Positions 38,201 through 50,737 of a DNA stretch of 64,000 bases are shown here, piece after piece; positions within the stretch are counted from its first letter, which is position 1, and every line of letters begins with the position of its first letter. The translations under genes were made by a program, and so were the position numbers. The stretch covers positions 18,662,001 through 18,726,000 of the forward strand of contig NC_088316.1 in the NCBI RefSeq assembly GCF_910592395.1, written 5' to 3'. The notes below the pieces were generated by a model that did no database searches, was not told where the DNA came from, and saw nothing but the letters and a program-made list of their open reading frames with translations. The DNA comes from Lineus longissimus. Its lineage: Eukaryota > Nemertea > Pilidiophora > Heteronemertea > Lineidae.

Positions 38201-41200
38201 CGCTGGGTGTTCGTCCTGTCCAAGCCAAACTACCATCGGAATCCCTCAAGCACTTTCACCGGTCCCCCCGACTAACCACGTGTCTCTACCTTTTTCAGGT
38301 GTGGGTTGATGCTGGGACTCAGATCTTCTTCTCCTACTCCATCAGTCTTGGCACACTCACAGCTCTCGGAAGTTATAACAAATTTAGTCACAACTCTTAC
38401 AAGTGAGTAATATTTTAACGCAAAATACAAATGCTATGTTTCTTTTGTTGTTGTTGTTGTTGGTGTGTTTAGGTTGACGATTTTTGAGCTTCAGAAAAAC
38501 CTTTCAGGTTACCTAATATTGGACTTTGTGAGAGGTTGTTGGGTCGTTTAGATACCGCACACTTATAAAAGAGGTTTATTTTTCCTTTGTTAACGAAGGA
38601 AGAGAAAACCTTTGTTGACGAAGGAAGAGAAAACCTTTGTTGACGAAGGAAGAGAAAACCTTTGTTAACGAAGGAAGAGAAAACCTTTGTTGGAGGAAGC
38701 TAAAACCTTTGTTAACGAAGGAAGAGAAAACCTTTGTTGACGGAGGAAGAGAAAACCTTTGTTGACGAAGGAAGAGAAAACCTTTGTTGACGAAGGAAGA
38801 GAAAACCTTTGTTGACGAAGGAAGAGAAAACCTTTGTTGACGAAGGAAGAGAAAACCTTTGTTAACGAAGGAAGAGAAAATCTTTGTTAACGAAGGAAGA
38901 GAAAACCTTTGTTGACGAAGGAAGAGAAAACCTTTGTTGACGAAGGAAGAGAAAACCTTTGTTGACGAAGGAAGAGAAAACCTTTGTTGACGAAGGAAGA
39001 GAAAACCTTTGTTGACGAAGGAAGAGAAAACCTTTGTTAACGAAGGAAGAGAAAACCTCGGGTGAACCCTGAACGTAGGACTTAAATGTACATGGATGCA
39101 TATTTCTGATAACAGTCAAGGCTGTAGACTTGTCCCTGTGATTTAGTAATGCTATCACAATTCAGGCCCAGCTAAAAATATCACCTCTATTATCGAGCTG
39201 ATCCAAATAAATCTGTCGAGCACCTAGGTCGCATGCGAAGCATGACTGTAGGAGCCATTGGCGGCATTTGCCTCGGATCAAATCCCAATCAGTATCGATC
39301 CTTTAGAAATCGAAAGAACCAATTAATCCTAGTTTCCAATAACTGCCATTTCACGAATGACATGCTAGTTTTCGTGAAATGGCATTTGGCCAGGCTGGCT
39401 TGCGATAATCACTAATGCCATGGCCAAATACGGGCCGCCAATTACTGATGAGGGGTCGCATCGATTAATCATTGAGACGGATATAAATACATTGGGAGGT
39501 TGCCGGTCTGGTGCAGGTGATGGGTAGGATTAGTTTCTCAGGGAGAATCCTGTGGAAACGAGTTTAAGAACAGCTTTTAGATCGATGTGACAGGAGGTTG
39601 GCGGAGAATAGGGTTGTTACTTATGATGCGCCATGTGGGAATTTAATTATTTGCCAAATTTATTTGAAATAATTTCATCGTTTCAAACCATACACGAACA
39701 TATCACACGAACATCTGCAGAAAACCTTATTTGCATCCAATAATGAAAAAAAGCACCCGCTACAAACTTATGGTATGCTTATAATTGTCTGACCACCCAC
39801 GGGCGCCATGTGGGAATTTAATCATTTGCCAACATTATATGAAATAATTGCCTTGTATACGTATGTTTGTTTTACTTCATCCATTGAAGTATATATTTTT
39901 TTAGTGACAAGTACTCACCATGTTCATGTCTTGCATCCCATGAAAGTTGCTGAAAACACCATTTTCCGCATCCCATGAAAAAGTTGCGCCCTGCTACAAA
40001 CTTATCGTGTGCATATAATTTTTTAACGCAGTCACTGCACATGCGCAAGTGTCTAACATTGTCAATTCTGGTCTCTGCACAAACAATTATACGCACGAAA
40101 CTATCTCGTAGCCGACAGCAAATGATTCGAACTGAACAGAATCCGTGACCCCCCCCCCAGCTGCGACCCCCGCTCGGAATTTCTACTGAAGACTACTAAA
40201 TAATTCGATATGCTATTACTTAGGACCGTCTGCAGCCAGCTGCGATTTGCTTGGAATGTCACATTAAGTCCAACAACGCCCAAGACACCCTTAATATCGA
40301 TCATTCTCAGTCCACATCTTCCCATTCCTCTTTGTCACAGCACTCTCCTCCTTCAGCGGAGGTATGCTGGTTTCCATGGCAACTGCTTATGCGCGACTAG
40401 CCAGATGAAATCTCGGGGAGCTAATAATTTACCATATTCATGCGACGAGAAAGCAATTGGTTTTTGCTTTGGGTCATGATTATGGATTTAAAAATAACCT
40501 TACCTGACCCCCACGGGCGATGGAATTCATTTTACTGCATGAGGTAAAAACCTCATTTCTTTGCGCTGAAAGTGGTTCCAGCAGCAAGTGGGACTGTTTA
40601 TCCATAACCCCCCCCAAAAAAAAAAAAATTCTCCCTGGATCACAACTTTTCAAAGATCAGAAAAATCATGTTTTCGTCTTTTTGTTTTTCCAGGGATAGT
40701 GTACTCTTTGCAATGGTGAACAGCGGAACCAGTATATTTGGCGGATTTGTGATCTTCTCAGTTCTGGGCTATATGTCCTACCTCCACGATATACCAATTG
40801 ACGAAGTAGCCGCATCAGGTGCGTTCATCAATGGACAGGTTTAGCATATCCGCTCCAGTCTCATCGAATCTCTGTACAACGATGGCCAGTTCTGGCTGTT
40901 CCTTAGATACCCCATGTGGGGCCTTAGTAGGCTCTCGTTTATAGTTTGCCTCACGATTAGAATTTGAGACACTACAGAGTTTTTCTCTATGCGCTCACTT
41001 GGTTACATTTTACGCTGGTTTTTGTTGAACGAAATATAAAGACTACAGATACCATGTAACCAATGAAGCAAACAGTTGTACAGAGGCAGCTCACAAATGA
41101 GTTCTAGCTTATTACTCCAGGCCATAGCTAACACTGTATACACTGCGGGATACAGGATAAATACCAATTACCCAAACCTTACGATATACCCTCTATTAAA

Positions 41201-44200
41201 GGGACGGCGAAATAGCAATAAGTGGCTGTAATGGGCTTTTCAAGTGGCCAATAACGTACCATATTCATTATTTACCTGCCCGTACCATAATGAGAAGGTT
41301 GTTGGTTGCAGACTGCTAAATGATGCAGGTCAAATAAGTTCACGTCTGGAAAACAGTTTCCCAACTTTTTTACAAGTTATATATATTTTATACTTAATGT
41401 ATGTTAGACAAGTAAGTTTATATAGTAAATTGAGATGAATACAGGTACGGATTAGTCTTCTCTTATAATTTCTTGTTGTAAAAAATAGAGTTTCCCGGGA
41501 AGAAAAGGTTATATCTTCTATGCGCTATCAATGAATCCATGAGGGCATGGTCTCTACAGAACCCTATACCTTACTTCATCACCATACAATAGAGGCGACC
41601 CGGTGGACAAGTTTCAGTCCCTACCGCAAATGCACACTTAGTAGCCCTGGGTACTTAATAATCTCTCCACCTCTCCATTTCAGGTCCCGGTCTTGCTTTC
41701 ATAGCCTACCCGAAAGCTGTCGCTGCGATGCCCGTCGCTCCTCTGTGGAGTGTGCTCTTCTTCATCATGATCATCTTACTTGGTCTCGACAGTCAGGTAA
41801 TAAAAAAATAACAGACGATTGCTTGCGCAAAGAGGCTAGCTTATGCATCACACTCTCCGCATATCACAATTCTTCTGGAGTACCTACTGTACTTCATATG
41901 TGTGTGCTTTAGAATTAGGGACATTATCGTCACCCAATGTGATTAGTTTTTAAATATGAGTATCTTCCATCCATCTCACTTTTCAACTCTAATCCTATCA
42001 CCCTGCCACTTTCTTCTTTACAGTTCGTTGGTGTCGAAGGTTTCGTCACCGCAGTGGTCGACGCATTCCCCAGGCACCTTCGTCGTGGTTACAGGCGAGA
42101 AATCTTCATCGGTTGCGTGTGCATTTTCTCATTCTTTATCGGACTCTCCATGGTCACAAACGTAAGTGAAAGATAACGCTGCAGAAGAAAGCAAGATACC
42201 ACCCACTTCTGGCCTTCACCCTCGCAAAATTCTATCCCGTTTGCATTTTTGAAAAGTTCTGGAGGGATGGCAATGCTAGGTGCCTTTAGCGCATTACAAA
42301 CTCCTCTCTCACCAGTGAATCTACTTCGGCCCATCTAGCTCTTCTATCAACATTTGCCTTCTTCATTTGTCTCATTTTCCTCTTTTCCTCTCCAGGGCGG
42401 AATGTACGTGTTCCAACTGTTTGACTACTACACTGGCAGTCGCATAATCCTCATCGTAGCTCTCTGTGAATGCATTGCCATCGGCTGGCTTTACGGTAAG
42501 TTAAGTAGACTGTTCAGAGTTATATTAGTCGTTTCTATGACAAGCTAGCAATAGAGCAAGCACTGGTTCTCATCACATGTGCGTCATCAGCTAGTTCTCA
42601 TGTGTTTACTTGAGGACATAGAGTACCCGTTACTTCATTCCAAATGGAATTAGCATAACACCTCCATCATCGAACGAGTTTCGGTTCGCTATTTCAACTC
42701 GTCCTCAGTAACTGATCATTGCTGACATACACACGATGATACACAAAATGATTTGCATTTGGAACGAAGCGGACGAGATTGGATGATTAACCTACTCATA
42801 CATGTAAGATGAGCGATGAATCACCCAAATCGGTTTTGTCGCTAGGAGATTGCTGGGGACATTGCGTTAAACCTTAGAGAAATCAACATAACACTTATTA
42901 CCGGTAAGTTGATTTCTCTAAGGTCAAACGTCTGCCTAGGATGTTTCGTTGCTTTCAGAATGTCAATTGATATTCAAGCAATCTTTTTTCGACGGACATG
43001 GTGGTTCATAAAAGGTGGTAAAATGTCCTAATTGTCACATATGGCAAGCACTACCTTCAACAGCGAGAGAGTCGGTTATATAAGGTTGTTCTTGCTTGTA
43101 ACTGTCCATCAATGAGAACTTTCCACCTTGTCATTATACATATGATTTTCAAGTCACAATCATTATACTCAGTCACTTTTTGTAGATGCTCAATATGTCG
43201 GCAGCAAATTGCACCAGCTCTCCACTTTGATAACAAGGCTAATCGGTATTCTGAAGTAGTCTTCGGAACCATTCCGGGATTTTTCAATTCCAGACTTGTG
43301 ATTGCATGATGTCAAAAGGTTCGGCATGCGTTTCAGTTCTCTTAACGATTGCCTCTCATGTCGTTTCAGGTGCGGACCGTTTCTATGACAACATTGAGAT
43401 GATGTACGGATTCCGCATCAACCCCTACATGAAGTACAGCTGGAAGTTCACTGCCCCTGCTTTCTGCTTGGTGAGTAACAACCGGTGTACATCTGTCAGT
43501 GCTTCCTCAAAATTGTTCCCATTCACGGAGAAGGCGACCTCTAACCTAACAACACTAACTATTCGAGCCCGATCTATGTAGGGGGAACACTCATACGCAG
43601 ATACTCAATATTCTGAAAAGCTATAAAGTAATACGCGAAAACTTGCATTAACAAAAACCGTTCATCTTCTCTCATCAAGGTTATGTTCGTGATGAGTGCC
43701 ATCAGCTATTCCGAGTTGACATATAACCGCAAATCCAGTGGCACTTACGTATATCCTAAATGGGCAGTTACCATAGGATGGATGCTGGCCTGCACTTCAT
43801 TCATTGGCATCCCTTTCTACATGATTCAAGAGATCGTCCAGATCAAGCGGAAGGGAAAGGTAAGAAGACAGTTCTTTATTCTTAATCACTTCTTGCCAAT
43901 ATCATAAGCAATTTCGTGGTCAAGACTTCCTCAAAGTAGATTGATGCAAAAGCAGAGATGACTGTCTCGTTTTTCTTTCTCTACTCTGTTGTTTTCAGCC
44001 ACTGAGGTCATGTATCAAACCCCGTGGATTCAAGGCTCATCAACTCCGACCTGAGGACTACGCTACTCAGAGAATCTCTATGACAACACCAACCGGAAAC
44101 GGAATTGTTACCATCTCTGTTATAGATCCCGAGAGAATGGCCCTAAATGAGTGTAATCGCGTCACAAGCATCCCGGTGTGTAATGGTTTCACAAAAACGC

Positions 44201-44379
44201 AAGAAGGCAACGGTGTCTCAAAACCTGATGAGCATAATGGGGTCTCGGAAAGGAAGCAAAGTTATTGTGCGAGCAATGGCGTTGTTGTCAATGGCGCCGT
44301 TGCTGATGGCACCGCTGCTGATGGTGCCGTCGCCAATGGTGTGAGTAATGGTGTCACAACCAAAGATGATCTCGTATAG
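29294..44379 (+). CDS. SLC6-family Na+/Cl- neurotransmitter-type transporter, copy A (13 coding exons, 744 aa)
   Basis: Exons: 29294-29573, 32964-33095, 33216-33528, 35147-35279, 37030-37164, 38299-38402, 40694-40818, 41684-41796, 42024-42161, 42396-42495, 43370-43470, 43680-43859, 43999-44379. All phases agree, giving 744 residues. SLC6 carriers bring amino acids, GABA, taurine, betaine, creatine or glycine into cells with Na+ and Cl-. Landmarks: TM1 [20 protein letters not shown]6 [18 protein letters not shown]8 GLDSQFVGVEG, TM9-10 [14 protein letters not shown]1 has glycine where monoamine carriers have aspartate, which together with the TM6 motif favours the GABA/taurine/creatine branch; the exact substrate cannot be read. 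The large loop between TM3 and TM4 has many N-x-S/T sites. The C-terminus has NG/DG-rich repeats and ends DDLV, a possible PDZ ligand. The start is the first of two adjacent ATGs; an upstream in-frame GTG is ignored. Confidence 0.95.
36542..36619. repeat. 39-base tandem duplication in SLC6-A intron 4
   Basis: Two adjacent copies (36542-36580 and 36581-36619) beginning ccaagttcgcctcgtgccat differ by one base. Confidence 0.9.
37446..37884. repeat. 115-base direct duplication in SLC6-A intron 5
   Basis: Bases 37446-37560 recur at 37770-37884 with two differences, an offset of 324. The near identity indicates a recent copy event. The 209 bases between the copies are unique. Confidence 0.92.
37696..38298 (+). 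repeat. Degenerate copies of the exon 6 splice-acceptor junction in SLC6-A intron 5
   Basis: The true junction reads cctttttcag|gtgtgggttgatgctg at about 38289-38314. Imperfect copies of this pyrimidine-AG-gtgtgggttgatgctg block occur upstream near 37696-37721, 37968-37997, 38007-38040, 38050-38085, 38096-38117 and 38167-38207. Several keep a usable AG. A similar decoy precedes the matching exon of copy B (53881-53913). Confidence 0.6.
38584..39058. repeat. 25-bp minisatellite, about 19 copies, in SLC6-A intron 6
   Basis: The unit cctttgttgacgaaggaaga plus gaaaa repeats head to tail; copies alternate gttgacg and gttaacg, and one is a shortened variant near 38684. It lies in the intron between exons 6 and 7. 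Minus-strand reading gives a meaningless repetitive open frame. Confidence 0.95.
39344..39384. repeat. Perfect 14-base inverted repeat in SLC6-A intron 6
   Basis: tgccatttcacgaa (39344-39357) is mirrored by ttcgtgaaatggca (39371-39384) around a 13-base loop. It is too small for a gene; it could be a short hairpin relic. Confidence 0.7.
39625..40025. repeat. Diverged direct duplication in SLC6-A intron 6
   Basis: gcgccatgtgggaatttaat at 39629 recurs near 39804 (one block of about 50 bases, including tgaaataatt). A second phrase, gctacaaacttat, recurs near 39758 and 39992. This fits an old partial tandem duplication of about 175-235 bases. Confidence 0.5.
42871..42924. repeat. Perfect 17-base inverted repeat in SLC6-A intron 10
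   Basis: accttagagaaatcaac (42871-42887) and its exact reverse complement (42908-42924) flank a 20-base loop that itself contains the palindrome ttaccggtaa. The stem-loop would be about 54 nucleotides. Confidence 0.8.
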
Positions 44380-45064
44380 GACTTTAGATGACATAATCAT
44401 AACAAATTGTTAAGTGTGAGAGAATTTGCAGTGAAGTGCAGAGGAAATGTAGCACGATTCTCGGTTAACGGCTGAAAACTGAGGTGTTAACCAGTATGCA
44501 GCTCTTGACCCTGAATCTAATTATAAAGTTTCTTACCAAAATGAATCTTCAGATGTTGCACTTCTGCAAATAGCGAACACCAAAAACACTACTAACCAGG
44601 ATGATATCCTGGTATGTCACAGTATACGTGTACAGAGTTGGGTTGTGAGAGAGACTAGAGTTTGACAGGGCTGCCGACATGATCAGTTCGGGTGCACAGA
44701 AGATTGTGGAGCCCTGCCCACAACTCGAGTGCGTAGTCTTCTACATTCCCAAAAATCAAACTGACATGGAGAAGCAACCCAAATCCTGAATAGGTGCATA
44801 AAGATAACCTGAAAATATTCCTCTCTCAGGTGATTGAAAAGCAGTCAAAATGACAAACACAATAAGCAGGTCGGGAAAATGGAAAGTGGCCGCCATTAGC
44901 TATCAACATGATGGTCAAAATGGCCGCCATCCCATGTCGTAAAAACAACTAAGGACTACAGTGGAATATTAATTTCAACTGAGTTGAGTTTTAGGCGTTC
45001 GGACATTGACTGAAATGCGCATGTCCTTGTTGTGATGATAAATGGAGACTATAGACATGAGCCG

Positions 45065-45070
45065 AATAAA
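45065..45070 (+). terminator. Possible polyadenylation signal of SLC6-A
   Basis: This is the first perfect AATAAA after the stop codon, giving a 3' untranslated region of about 690 bases. Confidence 0.4.
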
Positions 45071-45510
45071 GTAAAACCACAAAATTGCCAATAGTGGTCT
45101 CTACCATTTGGCAGTACTTGTCACTGAATATTTTTATCACTAAATCAAACCAGAACCATTTGCTTCCTTCGAAATGGCGTATTTAGCACGTGACGGAGGC
45201 CACCAATTTCACACCCAGCCCCTGTCTACAGTAACCGTTTATTGGCTGGGATCAAATTTGCATTCGAGATAAATCTCCCAGAAATCATTCCATTTTTAGG
45301 AAAAGATCTTTTTGAAATGAGTATTTATGTTTGTGATTTTTATTTATTACCATCAAAAATTTTCCTAACAAATTCTCATGAATTGGTTTAATTGCAGATA
45401 GCATGATATTTTGTCTTTAATTTGTAAAATTATTTTACATATTTAGTGTGTCTGTTTTGTGCATGTAAATTAGTTATGTAATTTTGTCCTGTTGCTGACT
45501 AAAGCCGAAT

Positions 45511-45622
45511 TCATACTCCGACTCCATACCCTTGACACCGGCGTTTTGTATTGTAATGTGGCAGTGGCGCAGAAATTAACAATACAAAACGCGGACGACG
45601 ATGCCCCCGCGTCGGAGTATGA
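45511..45622. mobile_element. Fold-back (MITE-like) element, 44-base arms
   Basis: Arms 45511-45554 and 45579-45622 pair at their outer 12 bases (tcatactccgac) and inner 14 bases (gcgttttgtattgt), with 18 poorly matching bases between, around a 24-base loop. No transposase is present and no clear target duplication was found. Confidence 0.6.
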
Positions 45623-48600
45623 CTGTGGAAGTGTATGGTTGTGATGATATACAGTATCTGTATTCAGAGTCCTCAAGTCGAGTGAGACTGCAGTATCGGA
45701 TTTTTTTCTACAGAAAACACTATATTTACTTCAGTCTTAGAGCCGGTAGGATTACTTTTTGAAAGATAACAAACTCTGATCAAGAATGTTCCTCAATTTC
45801 ACAACTTTCTGGTTACCAGTCTTAGAATTTAGGGCAATCAACAGAGGAGAGAATTTAAGGCAATAATCGGTGGGGTAACTTCGGGACAGTATACATTCCC
45901 AAGGTGTAAGTCGGGTTTATACTGATTGTAGTGTATGATAATACATGATCTCTTGTGACATATGACATATTGTATTTAGTCACCAAACGGTGCGCGTGTG
46001 GGCAAATGCAAGGTTTCTAATGAAATCGATTATAAAAAAAATTTGACGCTTTACAATATAACAATAGAAAGTCACGCTTGCCAGAAATTATACACACAGT
46101 TTAAATATGTTAGATCCAGATTATTCAATATAATTTTTATCCTCGGATAACTTCTGCGTCTGAGTCTTTTAGAAACATTGCATTTGCGCTAACATGCTGC
46201 AGTTGTGATTTGGGTAGTCTGCATTTTAGCCTCTCTGTTCTAGTCGAGAATTTCGTTTTAATTAATCTACCGATCTTAGATCGATGAAACCAGGATATAC
46301 ATGTATGTGAGGTTTACTGTTATTATTTGTAATTAACTAATCGGTACGGCAATTATCAATGCAAATGTCTCATCATACTTTTTCCTTCAGATGAGGCATC
46401 CCTTCGCCAAACAACTGTTGGAGTTGGCTAGGCCTGCCTGACACTATTTGACTGTGAATCTTGTATTGTTTTTTGTAGTTTCACCAGAGTGCATGAAGTC
46501 CGCATGAAAATTCCATATTGACGCAGCGAAAGTCTCAAGGCATCACACATCGCTTGTAACTTATCAAAAAAGTCGCAAAGACGTTAATGTGTACTTCTTG
46601 CACTCTACATTTTAGTTCTAATTATTTTAGAAAGTTGCACCGCATCCTATGCAGAAAGGAAGAGCCAGTGATTAATGAGATATACTTTAAAAAATGAGAA
46701 GATTTTATCTTGAGTATGGCCTTTTCTTACATTTGTCGCCATTTTCATCGATTTAAACACGACGGCAATTTGGGTTCCTAATGACAACCTCAAATCATTA
46801 GTATATAGGTAAGATAAAATAGCTTCGCACGATTTTTTTTCGGGAATTGTCCTATCTTGTAAAAAGGCAATATTTTTGGAATGATCTACGAGTTTGAAGA
46901 TCAGGTGAGTCTAATAAACCGAATCTGATTGGCCCTTTCAGCAGGAGTGGCACTATGATTAAAAAACTTTTTGTGGGTGAATTTTAATTTTTGAAACAGC
47001 AGACGAGAAGGGATACATGTACATGTTTTCAGGTTCGCCGTATCACATTTATACAACGTAATTTTAATGCTATTCGATAGACTGAAAGGTACGGTGCGGC
47101 AGAGCAAAATATCAAAATATTACTTTTTTAGAACAATTGACATTTAGTTTTATTATTATATGAATAACCATAATCAAATATTTACTCGGTTGTGATTGCT
47201 CAATACAGGAACCACTGTTGCGGATATACTTCAATCCAAGAGTTTTTTGAATATCGAGTATTCTTCATGTAATTGACTTCTGATGAAATACACCTCAAGT
47301 TTAAGGCCTCCTATGGAGGATGACTTTGGGACTTCGTGGGTTGAGTGAATTAATGAAGAGTCTAACCTAAAATCGAAAGGAACAATCACACTATTTTTGA
47401 TCTCGTATGGTTCACCTTCCAGAGTGCTATTTTCAGCCATTCCTAAGAGAACCATTTTGTAAATCTCTGCATCTAGTGATAATGTGTAATGCCAAAAGGT
47501 GGCGTTGTTGTGTTTGTTTGATGTTCATTTAATAGTCATTATTTCCCATTGTCTTAGCAGTGGACGTAATCCCTCGTGGAACCTGTACACCCATTTGGTC
47601 TCAAATACACTTCACGGGCCCATGAACGTAAGAGGTCAATAACACAAGATATCTCTCATGTTACTATATGCTCAAGAGCCTGTGCCAACGTTCTCATATA
47701 AAAGTGCCATCAAGTTTTAGATTTAAATATTTTTGGTCAGGTCCGCTTGGTGTTACGTGACTGATAGCTTGCCAACCCTTGGGTAGGTTGTCCACCATAC
47801 GATTATTGTATTCTGTGTAGTTGGGAAAACCCAAGTACATTCTGCTGTAAAGGTCTTTGTTCTTTTAGACAATGAATCAATCAGAATATCACAAATAATG
47901 ATCTTGAACATATGTAGAAACTTTCATTCATAGCTTGATATCAATTCATTTCATTCGTGCTTCGCCCTGTTGTACGTACGAGTAACTCGTGAATCAAAAT
48001 ACATCCAAATTATATACATGTAGTTCGATACATTGCATATTAAATTTGATTGAAAGACTTGCTAAAGGGCTATCTCCACTTAAGTAGGACAAGGTTAGCG
48101 ATTTGACGCGCGTTTCAATTTCTGTGGTGAACTTGGAACAGATGCCGGTGGCCAGCAAAATTAGCAGCGTAAATAGCTAAATTGTTTTAGTTTTGAGGAC
48201 TTTTTGGCCTCATGTGCTTTTTACGGTGCGACTAATGCTCTGTCCACAGGCACAGTACGAGCTCATACCAGATGATTTAGCCACATTTCCGACACGAAAT
48301 CACGCCTTGGACGGGCCCTTTTAAGCTGGAATTCCAACATATTCGACTAACATAACAATGAACATGTAATGATGATAATGAAATAGACTGATATAGTCTG
48401 ATCAAAGGTGCTACATGTACAGTCTAGTTCATATCAATATCAACACTTATTTCAAACGACGTCTCGCAAACGGCTGCACCAAATGAAATGCAGTCTAGAG
48501 TATATTGTCAGAAGTTTTGTTTTCTCATCATACATGGCAGAGAGGTGACTATAGGTTTTCGTTATGTAATAGGCCAAAAAATCCGTTACAATTCTTTTAA

Positions 48601-49561
48601 TTCTGAACATTTTTGGAAAAAGTTTTGTTGATGAGCTAGACTGTTGAATATCTATAAAAAAACGTGTTTCCGAGTGATGTGTTCAATTTTGTGGCCAGTG
48701 AAAGGTAGTGTTTCATTATGGACGATTCCTTCTTCGACATTTTATCTAGAAAAGCTTCGTAAGTGATTATTCGTTGCGATGAAAGACTGAAGTCTGACCT
48801 ATTTTAACTTACTAACTGAAGACAGGATGAGACCAATAATTAAAATTTTGTACGAATTTGTCACGATTATTGCCAGTTAATTTCTTTGTCAAGATGAATA
48901 AAGACTTAACGGTACAAGTAGTTGCGAAATAAACAAGATAATCATCAATTTCGTATCCTTTGTTGCTTTCTTTTCCCCTGCTCAACAGTTTATAGACAAT
49001 ATAGGCCGGTTGGTTTCCGAAAAAAAAACCCGGTGGCGACTGTGACTCGGAGCAAGCGTTCCATCGCCAGTTCCATCAGTCTATGACGCTGGTCCCCGGT
49101 GCTGTAGAAACACGCGGGCGGTCAACGAGGACGGTGATGGAGAAGATCATGTACACAAGCCCACAATTCAAAACGCGGGCTGTTGCGATAAAAGAAAATC
49201 CCCCAAAATGTTGGTATTCAGAATTGAACGAGACGGTCTGGGTCAACAGCTTGGCAAGAATCCATCCTATTAGGCGAAGCAAAACGGTAATTAATTCGCT
49301 GTTCAGAATAAAATATTCCCTTGAGAATAATTTAGTGCATTACGTCACTATTGAACGATTACAATGTATATTAATATGCTGAAATACCCATAGCATCTTT
49401 CCTCAGATTGAAAAAAATCATCAAATATCTGATGTTGTGCCGCTGTTCGGTGTTAATTGCCATCCTCACATTAGTGAATCGTGAGGGTAGATATGTATAC
49501 CGAGGGAATTATGTCACATGACGTCATTGAAATGTCTGGCAACTGGTTCAGAATTTCTTAC
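45623..49561. other. Gene-poor region between the SLC6 paralogues
   Basis: I found no exon with family similarity. A minus-strand stretch at 49076-49290 has an acceptor-like start and an open frame with a hydrophobic segment, which could be a 3' exon linked to the open frame at 49562-50449, but this is unproven. Confidence 0.4.
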
Positions 49562-50449
49562 CTAGAAAGCACCACTGGTGTGGAAATTTCCTCTGAAATT
49601 CCGACAAAAGCGAGAAGATGCGGTTTCCATGGCAACGGGTAGTAAAGCGAGACTACTTTCAGTGTCGACATCTCGTGGTTGTTTACAAACCAAAATATTC
49701 TGTATTTGGCCGCACGTCGCCATGACTGGGATGGCGCCCGCTGTAACATTTTCAAAATTACTAAAAGAATATAGACTGTATTCTAGTTTCACAGACCTAA
49801 GCACGATATCGATCTCCTTATCTAAGTCAGTGAGACTAACTAAACCTTTTAGCTTCATCAGCATTCGCATTGAGTTCTCCAATGCATAACCGACACAAAA
49901 TTCGGACATTAGTTCCGGCATCGGCCGCCCGCGAAACTGACTCAAAGTCCTCAAATGAGAGTAGAAAGCATGTACAGACATGTAAATCTGGAAATTGTGC
50001 AAATAGTCCGGGGATGCAATTTTTTCACATCTTGGTAATAAGAGAAACAGATATCCAGCCGACTGTTTCTGATAATATAAACTGTGAAATTGGCCAGATG
50101 CCATCCCCGTAGCTTCCCGCCAGGCGGATTTCATTCCCAAAGGCCAAGGGCGAAGCCCATATCAAGAACCTAACACTGCATGAAACAGGTTTTTGCGCGA
50201 TGAATACAAGCTTATCGTGTTTGCGATTGTATATATCTCAATGATATTCAAAGACATGGATCCAGGAACAACAGGGCTTTGTGTGTACTCCAAAATATGG
50301 CCTACTTCGTTTAAAGAACGCCCGCACATCCGTTTTGAGTTGTATCGGCTTTCGTGCAGTGGAGGGACTTGTCTAATACATTGAACAGTATGAGAAGAAT
50401 AGGGCGTTGATAAAATCTTTATCGCTGGATCATACATGTCCCTCAACAT
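49562..50449 (-). pseudogene. Unidentified long minus-strand open frame with one internal stop and a splice donor
   Basis: From an ATG at 50449 the frame stays open for 295 codons except for one TGA at 50162-50164; the second part has an ATG at 50134. It ends in TAG immediately followed by gtaagaa, a strong donor. I recognise no domain. It contains plausible helical segments but no signal peptide. It may be an unrecognised exon, a decayed gene or chance; an open frame this long is unusual for the surrounding AT-rich DNA. Confidence 0.3.
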
Positions 50450-50737
50450 TTAGGTAAGGCAGAACTTCTTCTAAAGTTAGTTTAGCAATAATAGGTGCCT
50501 CAAACAACGTAATTCGCTCTGATGAGTACTTCATTGCTATTTCTATGCCATACTGAAGATCGCGGCAGTGGTTCCATTCGGCTCAAATTTTCCTAATGTA
50601 CGTAGTCATACTGAGTGCAGCCAGGGCCTGTCTCTCGGCATCCCCGAGCGACAGTAATGAAGGATAACAAGCCCTGTTCATCCACATAATAGTATTGGGC
50701 AAGCAAGTATCTGACACCTAATAACTAATGGCCGTGT

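Noticed and set aside
38862-39158. Minus-strand repetitive open frame of 98 codons
   Set aside because: It is the 25-bp minisatellite read through; no biological signal.
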